From Desulfopila aestuarii DSM 18488 (GTDB taxonomy: Bacteria; Desulfobacterota; Desulfobulbia; Desulfobulbales; Desulfocapsaceae), in NCBI GenBank assembly GCA_945863875.1, contig CAMBBS010000016.1, positions 41,650 through 105,649 of the forward strand: DNA of 64,000 nucleotides, written 5' to 3'. Below the pieces are notes generated by a model. The model was not told where the DNA came from, ran no database searches, and saw only the letters and a list, made by a program, of their open reading frames with translations. The translations under genes were made by a program, and so were the position numbers. This document shows positions 37,938-45,773 of the stretch, piece by piece. Each line of letters opens with the position of its first letter. Within the stretch, counting starts at the first letter, position 1.

Positions 37938-38387
37938 ATGTCACACCCCACGCAAAAAGCCATGGTATCCCTTGCACTCGTAGGAAAACTGGACAATGGC
38001 GAAATATTTATCTCTGTCGAAGAGCAGGATCCCCTTCGTACCCAGATCGGCAACAGCGATCTCCCGCCGACCGTCGAACAGACGCTGCTCGAGATGACGG
38101 TCGGGGAACGTCGAAAAATCCGCATTCCTCCGGAGGAGGGCTTTGGTCCCCGCCAGAAGGATCTTCTGCAGACCATCGACAGTCAAAAAATGGTCGATGC
38201 GCTGCAGCCGAAACCAGGCATGGTTCTCGCATTGAAAATCGACAAAGACGGCGTCGAGCAGAAGGTTCCGGCTACGGTTATTTCCGTTGAAGGCTCACTC
38301 ATCACCGTTGACTATAACCATCCACTCGCCGGACATCACCTGACCTACGAACTGACGCTCCTTGACATCGAGCAGGGCGCGGCATAG
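37938..38387 (+). CDS. FKBP-type peptidyl-prolyl isomerase (SlyD-like)
   Basis: A 149-residue FKBP-family isomerase. It has the SlyD-like order: VSLALVGKLDNGEIF, then LLEMTVGERRKIRIPPEEGFG, an insert-in-flap region (LQPKPGMVLALKIDKDG), and the closing DYNHPLAGHHLTYELTLLDI. It would speed proline isomerisation and act as a folding chaperone in the cytosol; no signal peptide. The His-rich metal tail of E. coli SlyD is absent. ATG 37938 follows AAGGAG; the frame is open to 37827 but has no ribosome site there. Confidence 0.9.
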   Translation: MSHPTQKAMVSLALVGKLDNGEIFISVEEQDPLRTQIGNSDLPPTVEQTLLEMTVGERRKIRIPPEEGFGPRQKDLLQTIDSQKMVDALQPKPGMVLALKIDKDGVEQKVPATVISVEGSLITVDYNHPLAGHHLTYELTLLDIEQGAA

Positions 38388-38427
38388 GCACCACCTGCTT
38401 TTCTCCACCCGCAGCTTCACCAACAAC

Positions 38428-38480
38428 AAGACGGTTTGAAAACAGGCTTTGCCGAACGCTTGTTTTCAAACCGTTTTTTT
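38428..38480 (+). terminator. Strong intrinsic terminator after the FKBP gene
   Basis: A perfect 14-base-pair stem ACGGTTTGAAAACA (38431-38444) / TGTTTTCAAACCGT (38461-38474), extended by flanking A-T pairs, and followed by a T tract. It insulates the FKBP gene from cheA. Confidence 0.85.
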
Positions 38481-38600
38481 GCCCGCCTTTCAGCTGCAAC
38501 GTCAACCATATCGTTCCCTTTCACCGCGATTATAGGCTTTTTTCAGCCGGTTTTTTTCAGGCGGCCCCCGGGGTCCGATTATTTTTTTCAAAAAACCCCT

Positions 38601-38626
38601 GTACATACAATTGGCTCTATGTATAA
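38601..38626 (+). promoter_or_regulatory. Candidate cheA promoter with mirrored TACATA/TATGTA
   Basis: TGTACA, 16 bases, TATAAC, about 50 bases before cheA. Inside it TACATA (38602-38607) and TATGTA (38618-38623) form an inverted repeat. Pattern match only. Confidence 0.3.
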
Positions 38627-38672
38627 CCTTTAATAGTGAACTGGATTATAATTCAAATGCAGGGAGTGCTTT

Positions 38673-41585
38673 ATGGAAATAGAAGACGACGAAATATTGC
38701 AGGGATTCATCGAGGAGTCACTGGAACACCTCGCAGATATTGAAAATGACCTTTTGGCCGTTGAAGAAGGCGGGGCCAACATCGATGAAGACCTTGTCAA
38801 CAAGGTTTTTCGTGCAGCCCACTCCATAAAGGGCGGCGCTGGATTCATGGGTCTGACGACCATTCAGGATCTATCGCATGCGGCAGAGAATGTCCTTGGG
38901 ATGATTCGCAGCAAGAAGCTTATACCCACGCCGGAAATAATCAACGTTCTGCTGATCGCCGCAGATCAACTGCAGAGCTTGATTGAAGATGTGCAAAACA
39001 GCAATGCGGTGGACATTTCATCACACCTCACCCCATTGAACGCCATAGCGGACGGCACATTTTCCCAGCCGGCCGACGAGAAGCAGTCGAGACCACAAAG
39101 AGAGCCCGCGGCAGTGGCGGAAGCCCCTGCAAAAGTGCCCGCTGAGAAAAAGACCGCACCGAAACCGCTACTCACCCTTGATGAAGAAGACGAGACTTTT
39201 ATCGAAGAAGTAGAAGACAGCTTGCTGCCGGACGATGAATTCGAAGCGGAAACAGAGGCGCAGGCGATGGGGGATCAATCTTTTTCCGCCATCGAGCCGG
39301 CCGCGTTAAACAATCTGCCGTCAGGCAAATCGCCCCAGGCGCCACCGGCAAAAGCGGAGGCATCGCTCCGCGTCCATGTCAGCCTGCTCGACTCTTTGAT
39401 GAACCTGGCCGGAGAACTGGTACTCAGCAGGAATCAACTGCTGCAGACCATCGGGTCAGACGATCTGCGCAACGCAGAGGCGGTCGGTCAGCGCATCGAC
39501 CTTATCACCTCCGAGCTGCAGGAAGCGATCATGCTGACCCGTATGCAGCCGATAGGCAATGTCTTCAGTAAGTTTCCCCGGGTTGTCCGGGACCTCTCCA
39601 AAAAACTGAAGAAAAAAATTGATCTGACTATCGTCGGGAAAGATGTCGAGCTCGATAAAACCATCATTGAGGCAATAAACGATCCGTTGACGCATCTGGT
39701 GCGAAATTCCGTCGACCATGGCATTGAGATGCCTGCCGAACGAAGGAAAATCGGCAAGGCGGAAACGGGTCTTGTCGTCCTGAAGGCCTATCATGAGGCC
39801 GGACAGGTTGTCATCGAAATCAGTGATGACGGTAAAGGTCTCGACGGTGATGCACTTGCCGCGAGCGCCGTCAGCAAGGGTCTTCTCTCCAGCGAGCAGG
39901 CCCAGATCATGTCGGACAAGGAAAAGGTCAATCTTATTTTTCTGCCCGGTTTTTCCACGGCCAAGGAAGTGACCGATGTATCCGGCCGCGGCGTCGGCAT
40001 GGATGTCGTCAAAACGAATCTTGACCAGCTTGGCGGCAATGTCGATATCATTTCCGAGAAAGGTTCCGGTACGACAATTTCCATCAAACTGCCCCTGACC
40101 TTGGCGATTATCCCCTGCCAGATTATCGAAACAGCCGGGGAAAGGTATGCTATCCCCCAGGTGAACCTGGAGGAATTACTGCGTATCCCCGCCGGTCAGG
40201 TGAAAGACCGAGTCGAAAGAGTCGGCGACGCGGAGGTCGTCCGCTTGCGGGGCGTGCTGCTCCCCCTTATCCGACTGGCCGATGTCATCGGCATCAAGCG
40301 AACCTATTATGATCGCGGTACCGACGAAGTAAAACCGGACAGAAGAGAAAAGATATTTGATCGGCGGGGCAAGGACTCACCCCTCTTTAACAGTGACGAG
40401 GAGTCGAGAAATGATACACCACCGAGTCGAAACGATCGCCCCCGGTCGGTACTCGACCGCCGTTTCGCCGCCTCCAGCGCGCTGAATATCGTCGTCGTCT
40501 CCACAGGCTCGATGAAGTACGGCCTGATCGTCGATAGACTGCAGGATTCCGAAGAGATCGTCATCAAGCCACTCGGCAGGCATCTGCAGCAATGTAAAGG
40601 ATATGCCGGCGCCACCATCATGGGCGATGGGCGTATCGCGCTGATCCTCGATGTCAGCAATCTTGCCCGGATGGCCCACCTTACCTCCGTTGACGGCTCA
40701 GACCGGGCATCGGAGGTGGCCAGGGCGGCCGAGGCGGCAATCAAGGCGATAAAGGACAAACAATCTCTGCTCATCTTCAAGAATTCCGAGGTAGAACATT
40801 TTGCGGTTCCTCTCAACCAGGTCGAACGGATTGAAAAAATCAAACGGTCGGACATAGAAGAATTCGGCGGCAGGCGCGTCATGAAATACCGTGGCGGCAG
40901 TCTCAGTCTCATCCGTGTCGATGACCTGGCCATGGTGCAGCCGATTGCCGATCACGACAGTCTTCTGGTCATTGTTTTTACCATTGCCAAACGATCCGTC
41001 GGCCTGCTTGCCGTTGGGCCGATAGACGCCCTCGAGGTGAGCGCCGACATTGATGACACGACCCTGAGCCAGCCGGGAATAATGGGCTCGATCATCATCG
41101 ACAATCAAACGACAATGCTCGTCAATGTCTTTGAAATGGTCCAGACTCTATTTCCCCACTGGTTTCTCGAACAGGAAAAATTCGAGCTTGCAAATGTCGA
41201 GACAGACGTTTTACCAACCATCCTTATCGCCGAGGATTCCAAATTTTTTCGCAATCAGGTCAAAGGCTACATGACCGAAGTCGGCTATAATGTCATAGAG
41301 GCTGAGGACGGCCTCGAGGGCTGGCATAAATTGATGGAGCACGGGGATGAAATTTCCATGCTGGTCACGGATATAGAGATGCCGAACATGAACGGTTTTG
41401 AGCTCACGCAAAAAATCCGCAGTGACCGCAAGTATTCCGACCTGCCGATCATCGCCCTGACAACCCTGGCCTCGGCGGAGGATGTCGCCAGGGGGAAGGC
41501 AGTCGGAGTAAATGAGTACCACATTAAACTGGACAAGGAACGGCTCATGGTCTCCGTCCACGATTACATCAAGAGAAGACACTGA
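38673..41585 (+). CDS. cheA: Hybrid chemotaxis kinase CheA with two CheW domains and a receiver
   Basis: A 970-residue kinase, longer than ordinary CheA. In order: HPt domain with phospho-acceptor His50 (RAAHSIKGGAGF), acidic linker 130-230, dimerisation domain about 231-300, HATPase (THLVRNSVDHGIE near 341, GRGVGMDVVKTN at 438-449), and a first CheW-like domain from about 475. This is interrupted at about 547-600 by an Arg/Asp-rich insert. A second CheW-like domain lies at about 695-830 and a REC domain at 848-970 with Asp900 and Lys952. No P2 CheY-binding domain is evident. The start follows GGGAG. It heads a cheA-cheW-cheB-cheR unit and would relay receptor signals to CheY and CheB. Confidence 0.95.
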   Translation: MEIEDDEILQGFIEESLEHLADIENDLLAVEEGGANIDEDLVNKVFRAAHSIKGGAGFMGLTTIQDLSHAAENVLGMIRSKKLIPTPEIINVLLIAADQLQSLIEDVQNSNAVDISSHLTPLNAIADGTFSQPADEKQSRPQREPAAVAEAPAKVPAEKKTAPKPLLTLDEEDETFIEEVEDSLLPDDEFEAETEAQAMGDQSFSAIEPAALNNLPSGKSPQAPPAKAEASLRVHVSLLDSLMNLAGELVLSRNQLLQTIGSDDLRNAEAVGQRIDLITSELQEAIMLTRMQPIGNVFSKFPRVVRDLSKKLKKKIDLTIVGKDVELDKTIIEAINDPLTHLVRNSVDHGIEMPAERRKIGKAETGLVVLKAYHEAGQVVIEISDDGKGLDGDALAASAVSKGLLSSEQAQIMSDKEKVNLIFLPGFSTAKEVTDVSGRGVGMDVVKTNLDQLGGNVDIISEKGSGTTISIKLPLTLAIIPCQIIETAGERYAIPQVNLEELLRIPAGQVKDRVERVGDAEVVRLRGVLLPLIRLADVIGIKRTYYDRGTDEVKPDRREKIFDRRGKDSPLFNSDEESRNDTPPSRNDRPRSVLDRRFAASSALNIVVVSTGSMKYGLIVDRLQDSEEIVIKPLGRHLQQCKGYAGATIMGDGRIALILDVSNLARMAHLTSVDGSDRASEVARAAEAAIKAIKDKQSLLIFKNSEVEHFAVPLNQVERIEKIKRSDIEEFGGRRVMKYRGGSLSLIRVDDLAMVQPIADHDSLLVIVFTIAKRSVGLLAVGPIDALEVSADIDDTTLSQPGIMGSIIIDNQTTMLVNVFEMVQTLFPHWFLEQEKFELANVETDVLPTILIAEDSKFFRNQVKGYMTEVGYNVIEAEDGLEGWHKLMEHGDEISMLVTDIEMPNMNGFELTQKIRSDRKYSDLPIIALTTLASAEDVARGKAVGVNEYHIKLDKERLMVSVHDYIKRRH

Positions 41586-41605
41586 CCCCGGAATGCATAA
41601 ATCGC

Positions 41606-41636
41606 TCGAGGAGGCCGGAGCAAAAACCCTCCTCGA
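41606..41636 (+). promoter_or_regulatory. Hairpin at the cheA-cheW junction
   Basis: Perfect 9-base-pair stem TCGAGGAGG (41606-41614) / CCTCCTCGA (41628-41636). It contains a GAGGAGG that matches a ribosome site but lacks a start codon at a usable distance. There is no T tract, so it may affect cheA-cheW read-through or message stability rather than terminate. Confidence 0.3.
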
Positions 41637-41649
41637 ACCTTGCGGCAAC

Positions 41650-42132
41650 ATGAAACACTCCAACGGAATGGACATGACAGATACCAGCTCAAGAACAGAC
41701 AGCAAAAAGATTGTTGAACTCGCGACTTTTTATATCGGCGACGCCCTGTGTGGCATGGATATTTTAAAAATCCAGGAAATCAATAAACTTATGCAAATGA
41801 CCAAGGTGCCTCAGGCCCCGGAATATGTCCTTGGTATACTCAATCTCCGGGGACAGATTGTCACTATCATCGACCTGGGACGAAAACTCGGACTCGGGGA
41901 AACGGATATCACCCAGGATCCTCGCAATATCATTGTTAATTCGACAGGTGGACATGTCGGCTTGCTGGTGAGAAAGATCAGCGATGTCGTTTCAGCGGAC
42001 ATGGATAAAAAGGAGTCGGCACCGGCGAACATGCGTGGCATTCAGGGGGAATATTTCAATGGGGTCTATAAAACTGAGACCAACCTCATTGGCATCCTGA
42101 ACGTCGACAAGGTACTCAGCATAGAGGATTAA
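41650..42132 (+). CDS. cheW: Chemotaxis coupling protein CheW
   Basis: About 160 residues. The CheW core begins VELATFYIGDALCGMDILKI, with KVPQAPEYVLGILNLRGQIV as the family's receptor/CheA-binding strand and IGILNVDKVL at the end. It bridges receptors and CheA. The start is uncertain: ATGs at 41593, 41650, 41668 and 41674 are in frame and none has a strong ribosome site. The frame is open even earlier, into cheA. The cheB gene starts nine bases after its stop. Confidence 0.9.
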   Translation: MKHSNGMDMTDTSSRTDSKKIVELATFYIGDALCGMDILKIQEINKLMQMTKVPQAPEYVLGILNLRGQIVTIIDLGRKLGLGETDITQDPRNIIVNSTGGHVGLLVRKISDVVSADMDKKESAPANMRGIQGEYFNGVYKTETNLIGILNVDKVLSIED

Positions 42133-42140
42133 GTGGCTGC

Positions 42141-43274
42141 ATGATCGGCAGAAAAAACCTCCGCGTTCTTGTTGTTGATGACACTATTGTCTACCGCAAG
42201 GCAATCTCGGATATTATCGAGGAAATCCCGGGTGTTGAACTGGTGGGCGTGGCCCACAACGGTAAAATTGCCCTGGCAAAAATCACTTCCCTTAAACCGG
42301 ATATTCTCACTCTTGACATAGAAATGCCGGAGATGAACGGCATAGAGGTGCTCGAGGAAATACAGAAACATCACCTCGGGGTCGGGGCAATCATGGTCTC
42401 GACCTTGACCGCCGAGGGCAGTGATATGACCCTGCGCGCCCTCGAGCTGGGCGCCTTTGATTTCATCCTGAAGCCGCAAAGCAAAAATCAGACGGAAGGC
42501 AAGCGGGAAATCAGAGCGGCTCTGCAACCGATACTTCAGGCCTATGCACGCTCTCGGCTGGGTTCGTCGCTGCTGCATAAAACCGGGCGTATCCCCCCAG
42601 GCAAGACCACTTTCAGCACACCGCCCCCGCGGCCGGCAGCCGGTCAAGGCATGACAGTCCGTCCCACTCCGTCCGGATCGCCGGCAGTACGGCGGGGAAA
42701 ATCGGAAATCATTGCCATTGGTATTTCCACGGGCGGACCAAACGCCTTGACCCAGATGCTGCCGAGGCTCCCCGGCGACCTGGGCGTCCCCGTTCTCATT
42801 GTCCAGCATATGCCGCCGGTATTCACCAAATCCCTCGCGGCAAGTCTTGACAAAAAATGTCAGCTTACCGTCAAGGAAGCGGAGAATGGGGAAAATATTT
42901 TGCCGAATATCGTCTATATTGCCCCAGGCGGTAAACAAATGAAACTCGTTGCCGGTACCGATGGCCTGCACCGGCGGATTAAAATTACCGACGATCCTCC
43001 GGAAAATTCCTGCAAACCTTCCGTGGACTATCTGTTCAGGTCCGTCGGCGATTACTATGTCGGCCGGACAACGGCAGTAATCATGACCGGCATGGGTTCG
43101 GACGGCACCAAGGGCCTGGGCATACTCAAAAGCAAATCGGCATTTATCATCGGGCAGGACGAAGCATCCTGTATCGTCTATGGCATGCCGAAAGCCCCCG
43201 CAGAACACGGGTACCTTGATGTCGTGGCACCACTCGGCAAAATTGCAGACGAAATAGTCAAGAGTGTGAAATAA
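42141..43274 (+). CDS. cheB: Chemotaxis methylesterase/deamidase CheB
   Basis: A 377-residue protein. An N-terminal receiver has the phospho-acceptor Asp59 (TLDIEMPEMNG). A linker follows, then the methylesterase with Ser196 (GISTGGPNAL), His in IVQHMPPVFTKSLA, and Asp in MTGMGSDGTKGL. It removes methyl groups from receptors and is switched on by CheA phosphorylation. A typical full-length CheB, with the cheR gene one base after its stop. Confidence 0.96.
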   Translation: MIGRKNLRVLVVDDTIVYRKAISDIIEEIPGVELVGVAHNGKIALAKITSLKPDILTLDIEMPEMNGIEVLEEIQKHHLGVGAIMVSTLTAEGSDMTLRALELGAFDFILKPQSKNQTEGKREIRAALQPILQAYARSRLGSSLLHKTGRIPPGKTTFSTPPPRPAAGQGMTVRPTPSGSPAVRRGKSEIIAIGISTGGPNALTQMLPRLPGDLGVPVLIVQHMPPVFTKSLAASLDKKCQLTVKEAENGENILPNIVYIAPGGKQMKLVAGTDGLHRRIKITDDPPENSCKPSVDYLFRSVGDYYVGRTTAVIMTGMGSDGTKGLGILKSKSAFIIGQDEASCIVYGMPKAPAEHGYLDVVAPLGKIADEIVKSVK

Positions 43275-43275
43275 G

Positions 43276-44109
43276 ATGATTAAGATCGCTCCCGCAGAGT
43301 TAACACTGATTTCACAATATATTCAGACCATCACCGGCATATATCTTGATCAGAGCAAATCATATCTGTTTGAAACCCGTCTCAGCTCGATCGCCGAAGC
43401 ACAGGGCTGTGCTTCCTACCAGCAGCTGGTCCACAAATCCAGGCAGGATCCAAGCAAGAAAATCGAAAAGGACATCATTGACGCCATCACCACCAATGAA
43501 ACCCTTTTTTTTCGAGACAAGGGGCCATTTGAACTGCTGCAACATAAAATCCTCCCTGAAGTCATCGACCTGCGGTCAGCACAAGCCCCTCTCAAGACGC
43601 GAATAAAAATCTGGAGTGCCGCCTCATCAACCGGCCAGGAACTCTATTCGATTGCCATAGTTATCAAGGAATTACTCAGAGAATTATCAAATTATTCGTT
43701 CACGCTTTTTGGCACCGATATCTCCGATGCGGCCATAGCCCAGGCGAGTTACGGCAAATACAACCGGTTCGAAATCGAAAGGGGGCTGGACAAAATATAC
43801 CTGCAGAAATATTTCACGCTCTTTGGCGATTCATGGAAAATCAAGGATGAAATCAGGGGCATGGTCAATTTCAAAAAACTTAACCTGATGCAACCGTTCA
43901 CTTCTCTCGGCAAATTTGATATAATATTTTGTAGAAACGTCGCTATCTATTTCACCTTAGAGGATCGCAAAAAACTCTTCAACAAACTGGCCGACAGCCT
44001 GGCCGATGATGGATATCTCGTCATAGGATCAACCGAGTCACTGACCGGGGTCTGCCCCAGGTTCGTAGCAAAACGCCATCTGCGATCGATTTTTTATCAA
44101 AAGAAATAA
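43276..44109 (+). CDS. cheR: Chemotaxis protein methyltransferase CheR
   Basis: A 277-residue S-adenosylmethionine-dependent glutamate methyltransferase. The N-terminal helical domain (ISQYIQTITGIYLDQSKSYL, then TTNETLFFRD) precedes the SAM-binding motif WSAASSTGQELYSIA, which has two substitutions from the common SAGCSTGEEPYS. FDIIFCRNVAIYF and GYLVIGSTESLTG follow. It methylates receptors, opposing CheB. The start lies one base after the cheB stop. Confidence 0.95.
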   Translation: MIKIAPAELTLISQYIQTITGIYLDQSKSYLFETRLSSIAEAQGCASYQQLVHKSRQDPSKKIEKDIIDAITTNETLFFRDKGPFELLQHKILPEVIDLRSAQAPLKTRIKIWSAASSTGQELYSIAIVIKELLRELSNYSFTLFGTDISDAAIAQASYGKYNRFEIERGLDKIYLQKYFTLFGDSWKIKDEIRGMVNFKKLNLMQPFTSLGKFDIIFCRNVAIYFTLEDRKKLFNKLADSLADDGYLVIGSTESLTGVCPRFVAKRHLRSIFYQKK

Positions 44110-44124
44110 CCGAGAGGCCCGCCC

Positions 44125-44694
44125 ATGAAAAACCCTTCCATCCTTGCTGTCGACGACGATCCGGTCATACGACATCTGCTGGAACAGCGCTTGAAAAAAG
44201 CCCATTACCGTGTCCAGGTTGCCGAAGACGGCTATGTCGCCGAGAAAATGCTGCGCACACATACCTACGACATCGTCTTGACCGATTTGATGATGCCCGG
44301 CGACATTGGTGGCATAGAGGTGCTGGAAATTGCCAAGGAGATAAACAGCCGGATCGAGGTCATCCTTATCACCGCCCATTCTTCCGTGGATACCGCAGTC
44401 GCCGCGATGAAAAAAGGGGCCTGTGATTATCTGGAAAAACCAATAAATTTTGACGAACTCTTTCTGCGCATAGACAAGATCGCCAACATGCAGACTATTT
44501 TACGAAGTGCCCAGGACCTGCAGGTGGCGATGGATACCACGGAAAATGTCGCCTCGTCGACCATACAGAACCTGGAGATGCAGGTTACCGGGCTCCAGAA
44601 CTCACTGGACAGAATCGAAAATATACTCCGGGAAGATCACGTCCCCGACGACATAAAAATCCACCATGCATTGGATATTATAGCTGAATCCTGA
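44125..44694 (+). CDS. Response regulator with coiled-coil tail
   Basis: A 189-residue protein. Residues 1-120 are a complete receiver: acidic pocket DDD at 10-12, phospho-acceptor Asp54 (LTDLMMPGD) and Lys105 (YLEKPINF). It has no DNA-binding domain. Residues about 130-175 form a probable coiled coil (ASSTIQNLEMQVTGLQNSLD). Last gene of the che unit, so it is probably a CheA target or a scaffold for signalling rather than a transcription factor. The exact output is unknown. Confidence 0.85.
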   Translation: MKNPSILAVDDDPVIRHLLEQRLKKAHYRVQVAEDGYVAEKMLRTHTYDIVLTDLMMPGDIGGIEVLEIAKEINSRIEVILITAHSSVDTAVAAMKKGACDYLEKPINFDELFLRIDKIANMQTILRSAQDLQVAMDTTENVASSTIQNLEMQVTGLQNSLDRIENILREDHVPDDIKIHHALDIIAES

Positions 44695-45234
44695 GCCGAA
44701 TGAAACGGCCGGCGCAGTTTCCGGCGGTACTGCGAAACCGATGCACTCTGTGCTCGGTTGCCATGCTTGCCTCTCTTCCCATGTCCAGGGAGATAGTGGT
44801 TGTGCCGCACTGCACAGCCCTCAATCGTCACCCCTTGCCGTATCTTCTGTTTTTTGCCAGGATTGACAAATAAATGCCGAAAAAAGAACCACGAAGCAGA
44901 GGAGGAAGTTTCCGACTTTCAAAGGCAGCAGCTGTTGAGGGTGCAATTGATTGGAGCCGGTGGTGCATGCAAGATAGCCAATGCAACACCAGGGGAAAAG
45001 CGGTATTGATCTTTTGTCTCGTTTAGGGGAGTATGGGTGGCAAGGAAGCCGGCGAACCGTTTTTACCACGCCATCACTATTGTTTTTATTCCTTTTGATG
45101 TGATATGCTAGTGGGTAGAGAGACATCACGCGCAAGATAAGTCTCAAGCAAACGATCTCTCCATACTGGGCCCGGTCAACGGAAAAAAACCAGAACCCTC
45201 TTAAAATGAAAGCATGTAACGAGCACGCCAGGTT
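44695..45234. other. 540-base non-coding region before the cNMP-fold gene
   Basis: No gene recognised. It has a weak hairpin just after the response regulator (GCCGG/CCGGC near 44709-44727), and a TGGTG/CACCA arm pair around 44961-44991 with TGCA bulges. A possible promoter is TTGTTT, 18 bases, TATGCT just upstream of 45112. I looked for a GEMM c-di-GMP riboswitch here and did not find its conserved core. Confidence 0.45.
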
Positions 45235-45723
45235 ATGCCGCCAAAAGAAATGAGTGACAGCGAAGAAGAGACCAGATCTTTTCTGATTAATCTGCCTATT
45301 TTTTCAAGCTTCAATGTAGACGAACTTTCGGTCTTTGCCAAACATATGAGCTTTATTCATTTGCAGCGTGGAGAATACCTTTTCATCGAAGGCGATCAGG
45401 GAACGTTTATGGGTTTTGTCGTAACCGGTATTCTGGAGGTGCAGAAAAAAGCCGAGACCGGTGAAAATATCACCCTGGCCCGGCTCACGAAAGGCAGTTC
45501 CATAGGCGAGATGGCACTTATTGACAGGTCACCGAGATCAGCAACCGTCATAGCCAGACAGGCCACTACCATGGTAACACTTACCGACAAAGGGTTCGAG
45601 ATCCTGGCGGAGAAATATCCGTCTCTGGGCATCAAGGTGATTCAAAAAATTGCCCGCTTACTCAGCCTCAATATGCGAAGAACCTCCAGCAAACTTGCTG
45701 ACCTGATGCAATCTTCTCTCTGA
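45235..45723 (+). CDS. Stand-alone cyclic-nucleotide-binding-fold protein
   Basis: A 162-residue protein with a single CNB/CRP-like beta-barrel. It opens FLINLPIFSSFNVDELSVFA, then YLFIEGDQGTFMGFVVTGIL, and the phosphate-loop region is KGSSIGEMALIDRSPRSATV. That keeps the GE, the SPRSA and the Arg positions often used for cNMP. There is no HTH. The last 30 residues are helical. It is probably co-transcribed with the sigma54 activator 50 bases downstream. The ligand (cAMP, cGMP, c-di-GMP or none) is unknown. ATG 45235 or ATG 45250 could be the start. Confidence 0.85.
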   Translation: MPPKEMSDSEEETRSFLINLPIFSSFNVDELSVFAKHMSFIHLQRGEYLFIEGDQGTFMGFVVTGILEVQKKAETGENITLARLTKGSSIGEMALIDRSPRSATVIARQATTMVTLTDKGFEILAEKYPSLGIKVIQKIARLLSLNMRRTSSKLADLMQSSL

Positions 45724-45773
45724 GAAGATCTCCGGAAACAAATCAAAAAACACGCGTCCGCCTGAATAATTAC

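Noticed and set aside
44695..45234. GEMM c-di-GMP riboswitch before the CNB-fold gene
   Set aside because: The location would suit, but the conserved core was not found.
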